Positions 7,269 through 14,691 of a stretch of 21,607 bases of DNA are shown one piece after another. The stretch spans positions 1 to 21,607 of the forward strand of contig JAZRIK010000031.1 in NCBI GenBank assembly GCA_045645245.1, written 5' to 3'. The notes below the pieces were generated by a model that saw only the letters and a program-made list of their open reading frames with translations, searched no databases and was not told the origin of the DNA. The position numbers and the translations under genes were made by a program. Position 1 is the stretch's first letter, and each line of letters starts with the position of its first letter. This DNA is from Scatosoma sp045645245. GTDB taxonomy: Bacteria > Bacillota > Clostridia > Christensenellales > Borkfalkiaceae.

Positions 7269-7297
7269 ATTATATCATCTCCGTCAAAGACAGTCAA
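7269..7297 (-). promoter_or_regulatory. Internal promoter of rplJ-rplL
   Basis: The minus strand reads TTGACT, a 17-base spacer, then TATAAT with an upstream TG (extended -10). The predicted start falls at the beginning of the L10 leader. This gives rplJ-rplL its own transcript in addition to read-through from rplKA. Confidence 0.9.
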
Positions 7298-7319
7298 TTA
7301 TTTTTGACCGCCTTTGACG
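7282..7319. repeat. 38-base imperfect palindrome over the rplJ -35 box
   Basis: On the minus strand CGTCAAAGGCGGTCAA, a 6-base loop (AAATAA) and TTGACTGTCTTTGACG pair along 16 positions. The only exceptions are two that become G-U pairs in RNA. The right arm contains the -35 box. No T run follows, so it is not a standard terminator. In rplKA read-through RNA it would form a long hairpin, possibly a processing site; as DNA it could be a protein-binding site. Confidence 0.7.
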
Positions 7320-7345
7320 AAAATTTTTGTTTTTTTGGTAAAAGT

Positions 7346-8032
7346 TTACGCTTTGGTTGCTACTTTTACGCCGGGGCCCATCGTGGAAGCGATAACTACG
7401 CTCTTTACGTATTGACCTTTTGCTGCTGCGGGTTTCGCTTTAACGATTGCGTCCATAAGCGCCGTGAAGTTTTCCACAAGCTTTTCTTGACCGAAGCTCT
7501 TTTTACCGATCGGGCAGTGAATGATTGCCGTTTTGTCCAAACGGTATTCCACTTTACCTGCTTTTACTTCTTTGATCGCTTTTTCAACGTCCATCGTCAC
7601 CGTACCGCTCTTAGGGTTAGGCATCAAGCCCTTGGGACCGAGTACACGACCGATACGACCTACCATACCCATCATATCGGGGGTGGTGATCATTACGTCG
7701 AAATCGAACCAGTTGTCGTTTTGGATTTTTGCGATGAGTTCTTCAGCGCCTACATAGTCTGCGCCGGCTGCCGCTGCTGCGTCTGCTTTTGCACCCTTTG
7801 CGATAACCAAAACTTTTTTGGTTTTACCCGTACCGTTGGGAAGAACGAGTACGCCGCGAACTTGTTGGTCTGCTTGACGGGGGTCAACGCCCAAACGTAC
7901 GTGCATTTCAACCGTTTCGTCGAATTTTGCTTTTGCCGTTTCAAGCAATACGGAAACTGCTTCTGCAACTTCGTATTGTTTGGTTAAATCGAATGCTTTT
8001 ACGCTATCTTGATATTTCTTTCCGTGTTTCAT
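7346..8032 (-). CDS. rplA: 50S ribosomal protein L1
   Basis: L1 binds 23S rRNA at the E-site stalk and often its own mRNA. The 228 residues are full length with two-domain structure. Motifs include VDPRQADQQVRG (49-60), LPNGTGK (64-70), the signature around MVGRIGRVLGPKGLMPNPK, and the C-terminal GKKSFGQEKLVENF. TAGGAGGCGG precedes the ATG. It follows rplK by 15 bases. L1 autoregulation of rplKA is typical, but no specific L1 operator was identified here. Confidence 0.98.
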   Translation of the reverse strand: MKHGKKYQDSVKAFDLTKQYEVAEAVSVLLETAKAKFDETVEMHVRLGVDPRQADQQVRGVLVLPNGTGKTKKVLVIAKGAKADAAAAAGADYVGAEELIAKIQNDNWFDFDVMITTPDMMGMVGRIGRVLGPKGLMPNPKSGTVTMDVEKAIKEVKAGKVEYRLDKTAIIHCPIGKKSFGQEKLVENFTALMDAIVKAKPAAAKGQYVKSVVIASTMGPGVKVATKA

Positions 8033-8047
8033 CTTAACCGCCTCCTA

Positions 8048-8473
8048 TTATTCTTCCACGGTCACGCCCATGGAGCGAGCGGTACCAGCAACCATGCTGA
8101 TTGCGCTTTCAAGCGACGTGCAGTTGAGATCGGGCATTTTGATTTTCGCGATTTCTTCTACTTGCGCTTTCGTAAGCTTACCAACCTTTACGCTGTTGGG
8201 TTTCGCACTTGCCGTTTCAAGACCAAGCGCTTTCTTGATCAATACGGGTGCGGGAGGGGTCTTCAAAATGAACGTAAACGAACGATCTTGATAAATCGTC
8301 ACGACTACGGGAATGATGAGACCGGGTTTGTCTGCCGTTCTTGCGTTAAATTCCTTGGTAAAACCGGGAAGGTTGATACCGAACGGACCAAGCGTAGAAC
8401 CTACGGGAGGGGCCGGGGTAGCTTTACCTGCAGGAAGTTGCAATTTTACGACTGCTGTGATTTTCTTAGCCAT
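8048..8473 (-). CDS. rplK: 50S ribosomal protein L11
   Basis: L11 forms the base of the GTPase-associated centre with 23S rRNA. The 141 residues show the typical KLQLPAGKATPAPPVGSTLG (11-30), GPFGINLPGFTKEFNA with a slight variant of the usual MEFCK segment, and the C-terminal rRNA-binding domain ending in ARSMGVTVEE. AGGAGAAAATATT precedes the ATG. A 105-base gap separates it from nusG. That gap holds only a short ACCGC/GCGGT hairpin without a clear T run. Confidence 0.98.
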   Translation of the reverse strand: MAKKITAVVKLQLPAGKATPAPPVGSTLGPFGINLPGFTKEFNARTADKPGLIIPVVVTIYQDRSFTFILKTPPAPVLIKKALGLETASAKPNSVKVGKLTKAQVEEIAKIKMPDLNCTSLESAISMVAGTARSMGVTVEE

Positions 8474-8578
8474 AAATATTTTCTCCTATTGTGGTTTTGA
8501 CAAAGCGCCTTGAATAGATTTGTCGGTTCTCCCACTTATTGCCATTGTTAAGACCGCTTTTGCGGTAAAATAGACGAA

Positions 8579-9139
8579 TTATTCTTCGTCTGCGCTCGTT
8601 TCAGGCAAAACGGCGTTCACTTTGCGGATTTGGGCGTATTCTACGTCCACTTCCGTACTTCTGCCGAACATCGTCGTGACGATGCGTGCCTTTTGCGCTT
8701 CGTGGTCGATTTGCTTGATCGAGCCGAAGAAGCCCTTTAACGGACCGTCTTCCACTTCCACCGTGTCGCCAACAGTAAATTCTTCGGTACGAGCAGGTTT
8801 TTCCAAGCCCATTTTACGGATTTCTTCTTCCTTCATAGGGATTGGTCTGCCTTGCGGGCCGCAGAAGCCCGTCACGCCGCGCGTACTGGTCACATAGTAC
8901 CAAATTTGGTTGGTGTAAATCATCTTGATAAACACGTAGCAAGGCAAAAGTTTTCTTTCGACAATCTTTTTCTTGCCGTTCTTTTCTTCGATGACTTCTT
9001 CCGTGGGGATTTTCAAATCGACAATATAATCGCCCAAGTTATTGTTTTCGATAAGTTTTTCCAAGCTGTCCTTAACCATTGCTTCATAGCCGGAATAGGT
9101 ATGAAGAATGTACCACTTGGGTTGTTCGTTCATCGGCAT
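8579..9139 (-). CDS. nusG: Transcription termination/antitermination factor NusG
   Basis: NusG binds RNA polymerase through its NGN domain and couples transcription to Rho or the ribosome through its KOW domain. The 186 residues show KWYILHTYSGYEAMVKDSLE (8-27), PTEEVIEEKNGKKK, KLLPCYVFIKM and TRGVTGFCGPQGRPIPM. A C-terminal KOW domain follows, with FTVGDTVEVEDGPLKGFFGS. GGAGG precedes the first ATG by a normal distance; the ATG two codons later is a possible alternative. It sits 15 bases below secE, the near-universal bacterial order. Confidence 0.97.
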   Translation of the reverse strand: MPMNEQPKWYILHTYSGYEAMVKDSLEKLIENNNLGDYIVDLKIPTEEVIEEKNGKKKIVERKLLPCYVFIKMIYTNQIWYYVTSTRGVTGFCGPQGRPIPMKEEEIRKMGLEKPARTEEFTVGDTVEVEDGPLKGFFGSIKQIDHEAQKARIVTTMFGRSTEVDVEYAQIRKVNAVLPETSADEE

Positions 9140-9154
9140 ACTTCTCCCTCCGAA

Positions 9155-9376
9155 TTACGAGATCAAACCAAGCAGCCAGCCGAGCAACGCGTCGATGCCC
9201 GTGACTACTGCCAAGAACGCGCAAACAATAACCAGCACTACGCCCGTCGTTTTCAAAACGGTCGTAAATTTAGGCCACGATACTCTTTTAAGCTCCGAGA
9301 ACGTTTCCTTAAATTTTGCGCCTACGCGACGAAACCAGTTGGGTTTCTTATTTTTCGTTTTAGTTGCGTTTGCCAT
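9155..9376 (-). CDS. secE: Preprotein translocase subunit SecE
   Basis: SecE clamps SecY in the Sec membrane channel. The 73 residues have a basic amphipathic region (WFRRVGAKFKETFSELKRVSWPKF, the conserved KRVxWP motif near residues 32-37). One C-terminal membrane helix (about 44-70) follows. This is the short single-helix form of Gram-positive bacteria. A GAGGTAGG site precedes the ATG. It lies between rpmG and nusG. No tRNA-Trp gene, sometimes found here, is present. Confidence 0.95.
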   Translation of the reverse strand: MANATKTKNKKPNWFRRVGAKFKETFSELKRVSWPKFTTVLKTTGVVLVIVCAFLAVVTGIDALLGWLLGLIS

Positions 9377-9433
9377 TTCCTACCTCAATATGCGCCTAAA
9401 TAAACACTCGTTTATGCGGCGCGGGTTTTTGGA

Positions 9434-9598
9434 TTATTTAGATTCTTTGTGTTCGGTGTGCTTCTTGCAGAAGGGGCAGTATTTGCTCATAACAAGACGA
9501 TCGGGATCGTTTTTCTTGTTTTTAATACTGTCATAGTTTCTATGCTTGCATTCGGTACATTCAAACGTAATTTTGGCTCTTGCCGTTTTGGTTGCCAT
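9434..9598 (-). CDS. rpmG: 50S ribosomal protein L33
   Basis: L33 is a small zinc-ribbon protein near the E site. The 54 residues show CTEC and CPFC (two CxxC pairs, the Zn-binding form), NYDSIKNKKN and the ending KYCPFCKKHTEHKE. The start at 9598 (MATKTARAK) is chosen because GGAG lies nine bases upstream. An ATG 18 bases earlier would place that ribosome site inside the gene. Keeping all four cysteines, it is the zinc-dependent type. It is the first gene of the rpmG-secE-nusG-rplKAJL operon. Confidence 0.95.
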   Translation of the reverse strand: MATKTARAKITFECTECKHRNYDSIKNKKNDPDRLVMSKYCPFCKKHTEHKESK

Positions 9599-9614
9599 AA
9601 TCAAAACTCCATAC

Positions 9615-9645
9615 AAAAAAATTACACCCCTTAGGTGCGTGTAAT
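9615..9645 (-). terminator. Hairpin with T run immediately downstream of the rpmG promoter
   Basis: The minus strand reads ATTACAC, an 11-base loop and GTGTAAT followed by seven T (the last stem T included), ending 17 bases above the rpmG ATG. Transcripts coming from the aminotransferase gene would form the full stem. Transcripts started at the overlapping promoter (start near 9640-9642) would lack part of the 5' arm. It therefore may block upstream read-through while sparing the operon's own transcript. Confidence 0.55.
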
Positions 9646-9646
9646 A

Positions 9647-9675
9647 AGTTTACCACACTTTCAGGGGGTTGTCAA
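9647..9675 (-). promoter_or_regulatory. Main promoter of the rpmG-secE-nusG-rpl operon
   Basis: The minus strand reads TTGACA, a 17-base spacer ending in TGG, then TAAACT. It is a perfect -35 with an extended -10, about 50 bases before the rpmG start. Confidence 0.85.
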
Positions 9676-9791
9676 TCTTTTTTGAAAGTATTTTTACAAT
9701 TTTTTTTATTTTTCTAAAAATATTTTTTGCGCGTGAAATATCGCCCGTTGTTTAATAGTACGCGTATAGTACGCGCGCCTGTGCGTGCGCG

Positions 9792-10988
9792 TTATTTAGA
9801 TAAATTGTATTCTTTGGCGAGTTTTTCAAACAGCGGCAACGCGCGCTCGATTTGTTCCGTTTGCACGCAATAGGCAATTCGTACCCAGCCGTCCGCACCA
9901 AAATCCGCGCCGTTGACCAGCAACAGTTCGTATTTTTTCGCCCTTTCGCAAAACGCCTTCGCGTCCGCTTCCGCCGCTTTCATAAACAGGTAAAACGCGC
10001 CGTCGGGATAGATGCAGGTAAAGCCGTATTTGGTCAGTCCGTTATACAACAAATCGCGGTTTTTCTTATACACGCTTACGTCCGCCGTCATTCCGTCGCA
10101 CGCCGCCGCCACCCGTTGAAAGAGCGCGGGCGCGCACACGAACCCGAGCGATCTACCTGCCCCGCACACCGCTGCGTATAAGCGTTTGCTTTCATTCGCC
10201 TTGGGGTTGACTGCGATATACCCTATTCTTTCCCCAGGCAGGGAAAGGGATTTTGAATACGAATAGCATACGAGCGTATCGTTATAAAAGCGCATCGGGG
10301 ACGGCACTTTCGTCGCGTCGTCGTAGATGAGTTCGCGGTACGGCTCGTCCGAGATTAAATAGATGGGCGCGCCGTATTCTTTGGATTTTTCGCTTAAAAT
10401 ATCCGCGAGCGTTTGCAGCGTTTTTTCGCCGTAAACCACCCCCGACGGGTTGTTGGGCGAGTTGATAATTACGCCTTTTGTATGCGGATTGATTGCGTTT
10501 TTCAACGCCGCAAAATCGGGCAGCATCGTTTGTTCGTCGGACGGAACGATTACGATTTTTGCGCCTGCGTTTTCGATAAATACTTTATATTCGGGAAAAA
10601 AGGGCGCGAATACGATAAACTCGTCGTTATCGCAGGTAAGCGCTTTGACGGAAATAGTCAAGGACGCCGCCGCCCCGCAAGTCATATACAAATCGTCCCC
10701 GCAAAGCTGTACCCCAAAACGGCGGGTATAGTTTTGCGCGATGGTATCGCGCACCTGCTTGTCCCCTTGTGCGGACGTATAGCCGTGCAACGCGACGGGC
10801 GAAGCGTTTTTTACCAAATCGCAAAGGGTTTGATTGACGATTTCGGGCGCGGGCACGGACGGGTTGCCGATAGAAAAATCGAACACGTTTTCTTTGCCGA
10901 TTTGCTCCGCGCGGACTTTTGCATATTCGAAAATTTCACGAATGGTCGAGCGTTTCGAACCAAGTGAATACATTGTTTCGTTTAACAT
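9792..10988 (-). CDS. PLP-dependent aminotransferase, class I/II (aspartate aminotransferase-like)
   Basis: A fold-type I cytoplasmic aminotransferase of 398 residues. Motifs are SIGNPSVP (39-46), HGYTSAQG (68-75), INSPNNPSGV (175-184), the PLP-contacting SDEPY (213-217), the Schiff-base lysine K246 in SYSKSLSLPGERIGY, and a C-terminal VRIAY arginine for the substrate carboxylate. The amino donor cannot be assigned from sequence; aspartate- or alanine-type activity is most likely. The start at 10988 is chosen because AAGGAG lies just upstream; a longer frame to 11075 would overlap the DUF975 gene. It is the last gene of the 12819-9792 operon. Confidence 0.9.
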   Translation of the reverse strand: MLNETMYSLGSKRSTIREIFEYAKVRAEQIGKENVFDFSIGNPSVPAPEIVNQTLCDLVKNASPVALHGYTSAQGDKQVRDTIAQNYTRRFGVQLCGDDLYMTCGAAASLTISVKALTCDNDEFIVFAPFFPEYKVFIENAGAKIVIVPSDEQTMLPDFAALKNAINPHTKGVIINSPNNPSGVVYGEKTLQTLADILSEKSKEYGAPIYLISDEPYRELIYDDATKVPSPMRFYNDTLVCYSYSKSLSLPGERIGYIAVNPKANESKRLYAAVCGAGRSLGFVCAPALFQRVAAACDGMTADVSVYKKNRDLLYNGLTKYGFTCIYPDGAFYLFMKAAEADAKAFCERAKKYELLLVNGADFGADGWVRIAYCVQTEQIERALPLFEKLAKEYNLSK

Positions 10989-11023
10989 AATTTTGCTCCT
11001 TGTACGGGCTGTTTTGCTTTTAT

Positions 11024-11671
11024 TTACTGCGCCCAGCCGTTCGTATAGACGGGGTCTTGCGTAAAGCTGCCGCATTCGGCTTTGAGTGCTTCATAAAAGT
11101 TCGCACGCGCCGTTTGATGATAGGGAATAACGAAGAAAATGCCGATTCCCAAACACAGTGCGCCGAGCAGATACCAGCCCAAAAAACTCAAATCCAAGCA
11201 AAAAAGCTGTCCTTTACGTCCGTCCATCATTCGACGGCTTTCGCTGATACAATCGATTGCGTCCTTGCGCTTGCCGCCTTCGTCTTGCTTGATATAAAAC
11301 GCCATTGCGTACGAATATGCTTTGACAATACCCGGAATAATGAGCAGCAGCGTCCAAAGCGCGATAAAGAGCTGCTGTAAAAGCCCCAACACGAACGAGC
11401 CGCCAAAGTCTTCTTCAAAGCCCTTGAACGCGTGAGAGATATTCCAGCTTCTGTTTTCCACACATTCGACCGTGGTGCGAGACGTGCCGTAGGCAAACGG
11501 GCCGTAAAGAACAAAGCTCACGATAAACGCGAGCGTTTCCCACGAGCTTACCGCGCCGCAGATGACCGAATATATACAGGTGACGGCGAGCATCATCAGC
11601 CATTTGTTTGTAAAAATACTATTGCCAAGCTGCGCCCTTGCGTTTGCGCGCAGCACGTAATTTTCTACCAT
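11024..11671 (-). CDS. DUF975 family membrane protein
   Basis: A 215-residue polytopic membrane protein. The DUF975 features are clear: an N-terminal ARAQLG segment, a central membrane helix with LLIIPGIVKAYSYAM, ISESRRMMDGRK, then LSFLGWYLLGALCLGIGIFF and the end motif PYHQTARANFYEALK. The family's function is unknown; it is common in Clostridia and other Bacillota. It begins 22 bases below the SipW-like gene and ends 35 bases above the aminotransferase start, so it is probably co-transcribed with both. Confidence 0.88.
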   Translation of the reverse strand: MVENYVLRANARAQLGNSIFTNKWLMMLAVTCIYSVICGAVSSWETLAFIVSFVLYGPFAYGTSRTTVECVENRSWNISHAFKGFEEDFGGSFVLGLLQQLFIALWTLLLIIPGIVKAYSYAMAFYIKQDEGGKRKDAIDCISESRRMMDGRKGQLFCLDLSFLGWYLLGALCLGIGIFFVIPYHQTARANFYEALKAECGSFTQDPVYTNGWAQ

Positions 11672-11693
11672 AATTACACCTTATTTTCATCGT

Positions 11694-12578
11694 TTATCGA
11701 CGGTATTTTTCGTTGCAATGCGGACAATCGCGTAAATATTTGCCGTGCACACATATCGTATATTTTTTCCGTTCCTGCTCTTCTTCCTCCGCCCAAATAT
11801 ACAGCAATCTTCCCCGCTGTTCTTTTTCCAGCTTTCTTTCCATTATCGGAATGAGTATCATACTAAGCAGCACCAAAAGTACGCACATATACCCCGCGGG
11901 GGATTGTAAAAACGCAACGAAGCTGCCTACGTACGGAATTCGTTCCCCTTGGTAAATCGCTTTCATTTGCGAATATTTTACAATTTCTCTGTCCGCGCCC
12001 GATACGTTATCCCCTTGCAAGCGGAAATACCGTTCGTTTGGATGCTTTTCGTTGGGCTCTTCTATCCCGACGATACGGTGGATAACCAAGCTATCTTCCA
12101 GCTCGTAAACCACTACGTCGTAGAGCTTTAACTCTTCTTCCGCGGGTAATTGACGGGTTAAAATTAAATCGAAGCGCTGGAACTGGTCGTTTAAGTTATT
12201 ATCAAATAAGTACTGATTGTTTTTGTACTTTTTGGACATAGAGTCGCTTAAAACTACGCGATAGGTGGGGATTGCGCCCGTCACGTTATCCGCCGTGAAT
12301 TGCGTATATACCGAAAAGCCGAAGGCGCAAAACATAATCAGGCACATTACTACGGTAAATATGCGTTCCAGCCCGCCAAGCAGTCCGTTTGCGTGTTGAC
12401 GGCTGTATTCTTTTTCGTAATTGTCTAAAATTTTATTATCTTCTATACCGCCCCGTATCAGCTTTATCGATAAACGAAGAATATAAACGATAAGCGTTGT
12501 AAACAGCAGCGTTAAAACAACGTAAACCGTCATACATACGATAAATATGTACTTTTCATACGGCGTCATATCAAACAT
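11694..12578 (-). CDS. SipW-like signal peptidase I (S26B) with cysteine-rich tail
   Basis: Membrane-bound serine peptidase that cleaves signal peptides outside the membrane. The 294 residues include N-terminal membrane segments (about 10-40 and 70-93), then VLSDSM with the catalytic Ser113 and VIHRIVG with His167, the Ser/His dyad of the archaeal/ER-like SipW type rather than Ser/Lys. LQGDN (187-191) and a C-terminal helix (about 218-246) follow. After the usual end is a charged segment (WAEEEEQERKK) and a tail with C276, H278, C285, H287 and C288, which could bind a metal. The tail is unusual for the family. No obvious TasA-like substrate is encoded nearby. Confidence 0.82.
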   Translation of the reverse strand: MFDMTPYEKYIFIVCMTVYVVLTLLFTTLIVYILRLSIKLIRGGIEDNKILDNYEKEYSRQHANGLLGGLERIFTVVMCLIMFCAFGFSVYTQFTADNVTGAIPTYRVVLSDSMSKKYKNNQYLFDNNLNDQFQRFDLILTRQLPAEEELKLYDVVVYELEDSLVIHRIVGIEEPNEKHPNERYFRLQGDNVSGADREIVKYSQMKAIYQGERIPYVGSFVAFLQSPAGYMCVLLVLLSMILIPIMERKLEKEQRGRLLYIWAEEEEQERKKYTICVHGKYLRDCPHCNEKYRR

Positions 12579-12627
12579 CGCGTTTCTTCTCCTTTTGTAT
12601 GTGCGGGTTTATAAAAATTCCGCTATT

Positions 12628-12819
12628 TTAATGGTTGCGTTTGGCAATTTGGTTGGTCGTCGCGTAATCCATTTGGTTAGGACTGCCGCCTGTCACCCCG
12701 CCTTCTATCGGCGGAACCCAGACGCTTTTTTTCTGCTCGTGGGCGTTATTATACCAGCTTTCGTTTTCTTTTTTGTCTTTCTTTTTTAATTTATTAAAAA
12801 TCCGCTTGAAAATGTTCAT
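12628..12819 (-). CDS. Small basic hypothetical protein
   Basis: A 63-residue, Lys-rich protein with no family I recognise. The N-terminus is amphipathic and basic (MNIFKRIFNKLKKKDKK); the rest is polar, containing WVPPIEGGVTGGSP and MDYATTNQIAKRNH. It has no membrane helix or signal peptide. AAAGGGG lies a few bases upstream of the ATG, and a strong promoter is 40 bases above, so it is probably expressed. It sits 49 bases above the SipW-like gene, as first gene of that operon. Some conserved Clostridia small proteins sit next to SipW-like peptidases, but no function can be inferred. Confidence 0.6.
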   Translation of the reverse strand: MNIFKRIFNKLKKKDKKENESWYNNAHEQKKSVWVPPIEGGVTGGSPNQMDYATTNQIAKRNH

Positions 12820-12859
12820 AATGCCCCTTTTGCTATCGCAAACTGCCTTTGTAAGCTAT

Positions 12860-12888
12860 ATTATACCCCCCAAGCGGCGATTTGTCAA
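12860..12888 (-). promoter_or_regulatory. Sigma-A promoter of the 63-aa/SipW/DUF975/aminotransferase operon
   Basis: The minus strand reads TTGACA, a 17-base spacer ending in six G, then TATAAT: full consensus in both boxes, about 40 bases before the small gene. Confidence 0.92.
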
Positions 12889-12956
12889 GAGAAAGCGAAG
12901 AAAAATTGCATATTGTTTCTTTGAAACAAAGACAATAACGAAGCGGGCGAAATAAC

Positions 12957-12990
12957 AAAGACGGCTTGGATTTTGCTCCAAGCCGTCTTT
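12957..12990 (-). terminator. Terminator after the flavoprotein gene
   Basis: A perfect 14-base inverted repeat (AAAGACGGCTTGGA and TCCAAGCCGTCTTT) with a 6-base loop lies about 37 bases below the flavoprotein stop. The T run is short in both directions, but the stem is very stable. Confidence 0.8.
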
Positions 12991-13027
12991 TATCGTTCGT
13001 TGCTGAACATACCCCGATGGCGTCGTG

Positions 13028-14401
13028 TTAAACCATTTTGCCTATAATATCGCGTGCAACAAATACACCGCTTGCCGACGCGTGCGAAAGCGAATGCGTA
13101 ATTCCGCTGCCGTCGCCGATGACGTACAAGCCCTTATAGCGGCTTTGCAGCGTTTGATCCACTTCCACTTCCATATTGTAAAATTTCACTTCTACCCCGT
13201 ACAAAAGCGTGTCTTCATTTGCCGTGCCGGGCGCAATTTTATCCAGCGCGTAAATCATTTCGATAATGCCGTCCAAAATTCGTTTGGGTAAAACCAAGCT
13301 CAAATCCCCCGGCGTTGCGCTCAACGTGGGCACTGTGAACGATTCTTCCATACGCGACGGCGTACTTCTTCTGCCGCGAATTAAATCGCCAAACCGTTGC
13401 ACGATGATTCCCCCGCCCAGCATATTGCTTAAACGGGCAATCGATTCGCCATAGCCGTTAGAATCGCGGAAGGGCTCGGAAAAATGCTTGGCAACCAGCA
13501 ACGCAAAGTTGGTGTTTTTCGTTTGCTTGGCAGGGTCTTCGTAGCTGTGCCCGTTGACCGTGATGATACCGTTCGTGTTTTCGCTTACCACCGCGCCGTT
13601 GGGGTTCATACAAAACGTACGCACTCTATCCCCGTATTTCTCCGTGCGATATACGATTTTGCTCTCGTAAAGCTCGCTGGTCAAGTGCGAGAAAATTTCC
13701 GCGGGCAGCTCTACGCGTACGCCGATATCCACACGGTTGGATTTGGTGGGGATTTGCAATTCGCCGCATACCTGCTCCATCCATTTGCTGCCGCTTCTGC
13801 CTACAGACACGATACATTTTTCGCAGGTGTATTCGCCTTTTTTCGTTTGGATTTTGTAGCCGTTTTCTTGCAAACAAATATGCTCGACGGGCGTATTGAA
13901 ATAAAAATCTACCCTATCTTTCAGCTCGTTATACACGTTTTCCAAAACCACGTAATTGATATCCGTACCCAAGTGGCGCACGGACGCGTCTAAAAGATGT
14001 AAGCCGTTTTGCATACACAGTTTTTTGAATTTAGAGCCCGCGGTCGAATACAGCTTTGTACCCGCGCCGCCGTAGCGCATATTAATCTCATCAACGTATT
14101 GCATAAGCTCGATGGCGCGTTGCTTGCCGATATACTCAAACAGCGTACCGCCAAAGTCGTTGGTGATGTTGTACTTGCCGTCGGAAAATGCGCCCGCACC
14201 GCCGAAACCGCTCATAATCGAACAGCTTTTGCAGTTGATACAGCTTTTAATTTTATCCCCGTCGATGGGACATTTTCTCTTATCCAGCGGGTGCCCGCTT
14301 TCAAATACCGCTACTTTGAGCGTCGGTTTTTTTTGCATTAATTCGTAAGCGGAAAAAATTCCGCCCGGACCTGCACCGATGATAATTACGTCGTATTGCA
14401 T
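13028..14401 (-). CDS. COG2509-type FAD-dependent dehydrogenase
   Basis: A predicted flavoprotein of 457 residues. It opens with the dinucleotide-binding MQYDVIIIGAGPGG, then a cysteine group C44, C54, C57, C60 in CPIDGDKIKSC...C, followed by GFGGAGAFSDGKYN. GVEVKFY and a C-terminal GLYVIGDGSGITHSLSHASAS complete the FAD site. This layout fits uncharacterised COG2509 proteins of Clostridia, related to the NAD(FAD)-utilising dehydrogenases. The cysteines may bind a metal or FeS centre, which is inference. The start at 14401 is set by AAAAGGGG and the family N-terminus; a longer frame to 14470 adds a non-conserved Cys/Lys stretch. It has its own promoter and terminator. Confidence 0.86.
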   Translation of the reverse strand: MQYDVIIIGAGPGGIFSAYELMQKKPTLKVAVFESGHPLDKRKCPIDGDKIKSCINCKSCSIMSGFGGAGAFSDGKYNITNDFGGTLFEYIGKQRAIELMQYVDEINMRYGGAGTKLYSTAGSKFKKLCMQNGLHLLDASVRHLGTDINYVVLENVYNELKDRVDFYFNTPVEHICLQENGYKIQTKKGEYTCEKCIVSVGRSGSKWMEQVCGELQIPTKSNRVDIGVRVELPAEIFSHLTSELYESKIVYRTEKYGDRVRTFCMNPNGAVVSENTNGIITVNGHSYEDPAKQTKNTNFALLVAKHFSEPFRDSNGYGESIARLSNMLGGGIIVQRFGDLIRGRRSTPSRMEESFTVPTLSATPGDLSLVLPKRILDGIIEMIYALDKIAPGTANEDTLLYGVEVKFYNMEVEVDQTLQSRYKGLYVIGDGSGITHSLSHASASGVFVARDIIGKMV

Positions 14402-14545
14402 ACTTTTCCCCTTTTTACAGCCAAAAAATAGTCGGCTGCCCCTTTTCTTACAATAAAGAACGGCAGTCAACCATTTACGGCGGTTGGTAGAAACGCTTAT
14501 CCTTATTATAAGCTTATACCAAAAAAATATTAAATCACGCTGTCA

Positions 14546-14574
14546 ATTATAACATACCCCGTAATAAAAATCAA
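14546..14574 (-). promoter_or_regulatory. Promoter of the flavoprotein gene
   Basis: The minus strand reads TTGATT, a 17-base spacer ending in TGT, then TATAAT (extended -10). Confidence 0.8.
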
Positions 14575-14656
14575 GACCAAAACGCAATTTTTTGCTTGAT
14601 TTTTATCTTTTTAGCGTACTTTTTTGCGGTTTTGAGAAGTTTTTTGGAAAAAAGGG

Positions 14657-14685
14657 TTGATTTTTGCCTTTTGCTATTGTATAAT
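14657..14685 (+). promoter_or_regulatory. Promoter of the nucleotidase/kinase-like fusion gene
   Basis: TTGATT, 17 bases, TATAAT on the plus strand, about 55 bases before the ATG. Confidence 0.85.
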
Positions 14686-14691
14686 ATACCC

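Noticed and set aside
7235..7987. 250-residue plus-strand frame opposite rplA
   Set aside because: Cys/Phe-rich reading of the rplA complement, starting inside the rplJ promoter region; not a gene.
8553..8566. ACCGC/GCGGT hairpin between rplK and nusG
   Set aside because: Five-base stem and no T run; too weak to call a terminator.
9761..9775. CGCGTA-TAG-TACGCG palindrome below the aminotransferase
   Set aside because: Short and without a T run in the gene's direction; may be chance in a GC-rich patch.
10989..11075. 29-residue N-terminal extension of the aminotransferase
   Set aside because: Overlaps the DUF975 stop and lacks family similarity; an AAGGAG site precedes the ATG at 10988.
12911..12936. 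ATTGT..CTTTG/CAAAG..CAAT inverted repeat
   Set aside because: Imperfect, no linked gene end or promoter; the adjacent 14-base hairpin explains termination.
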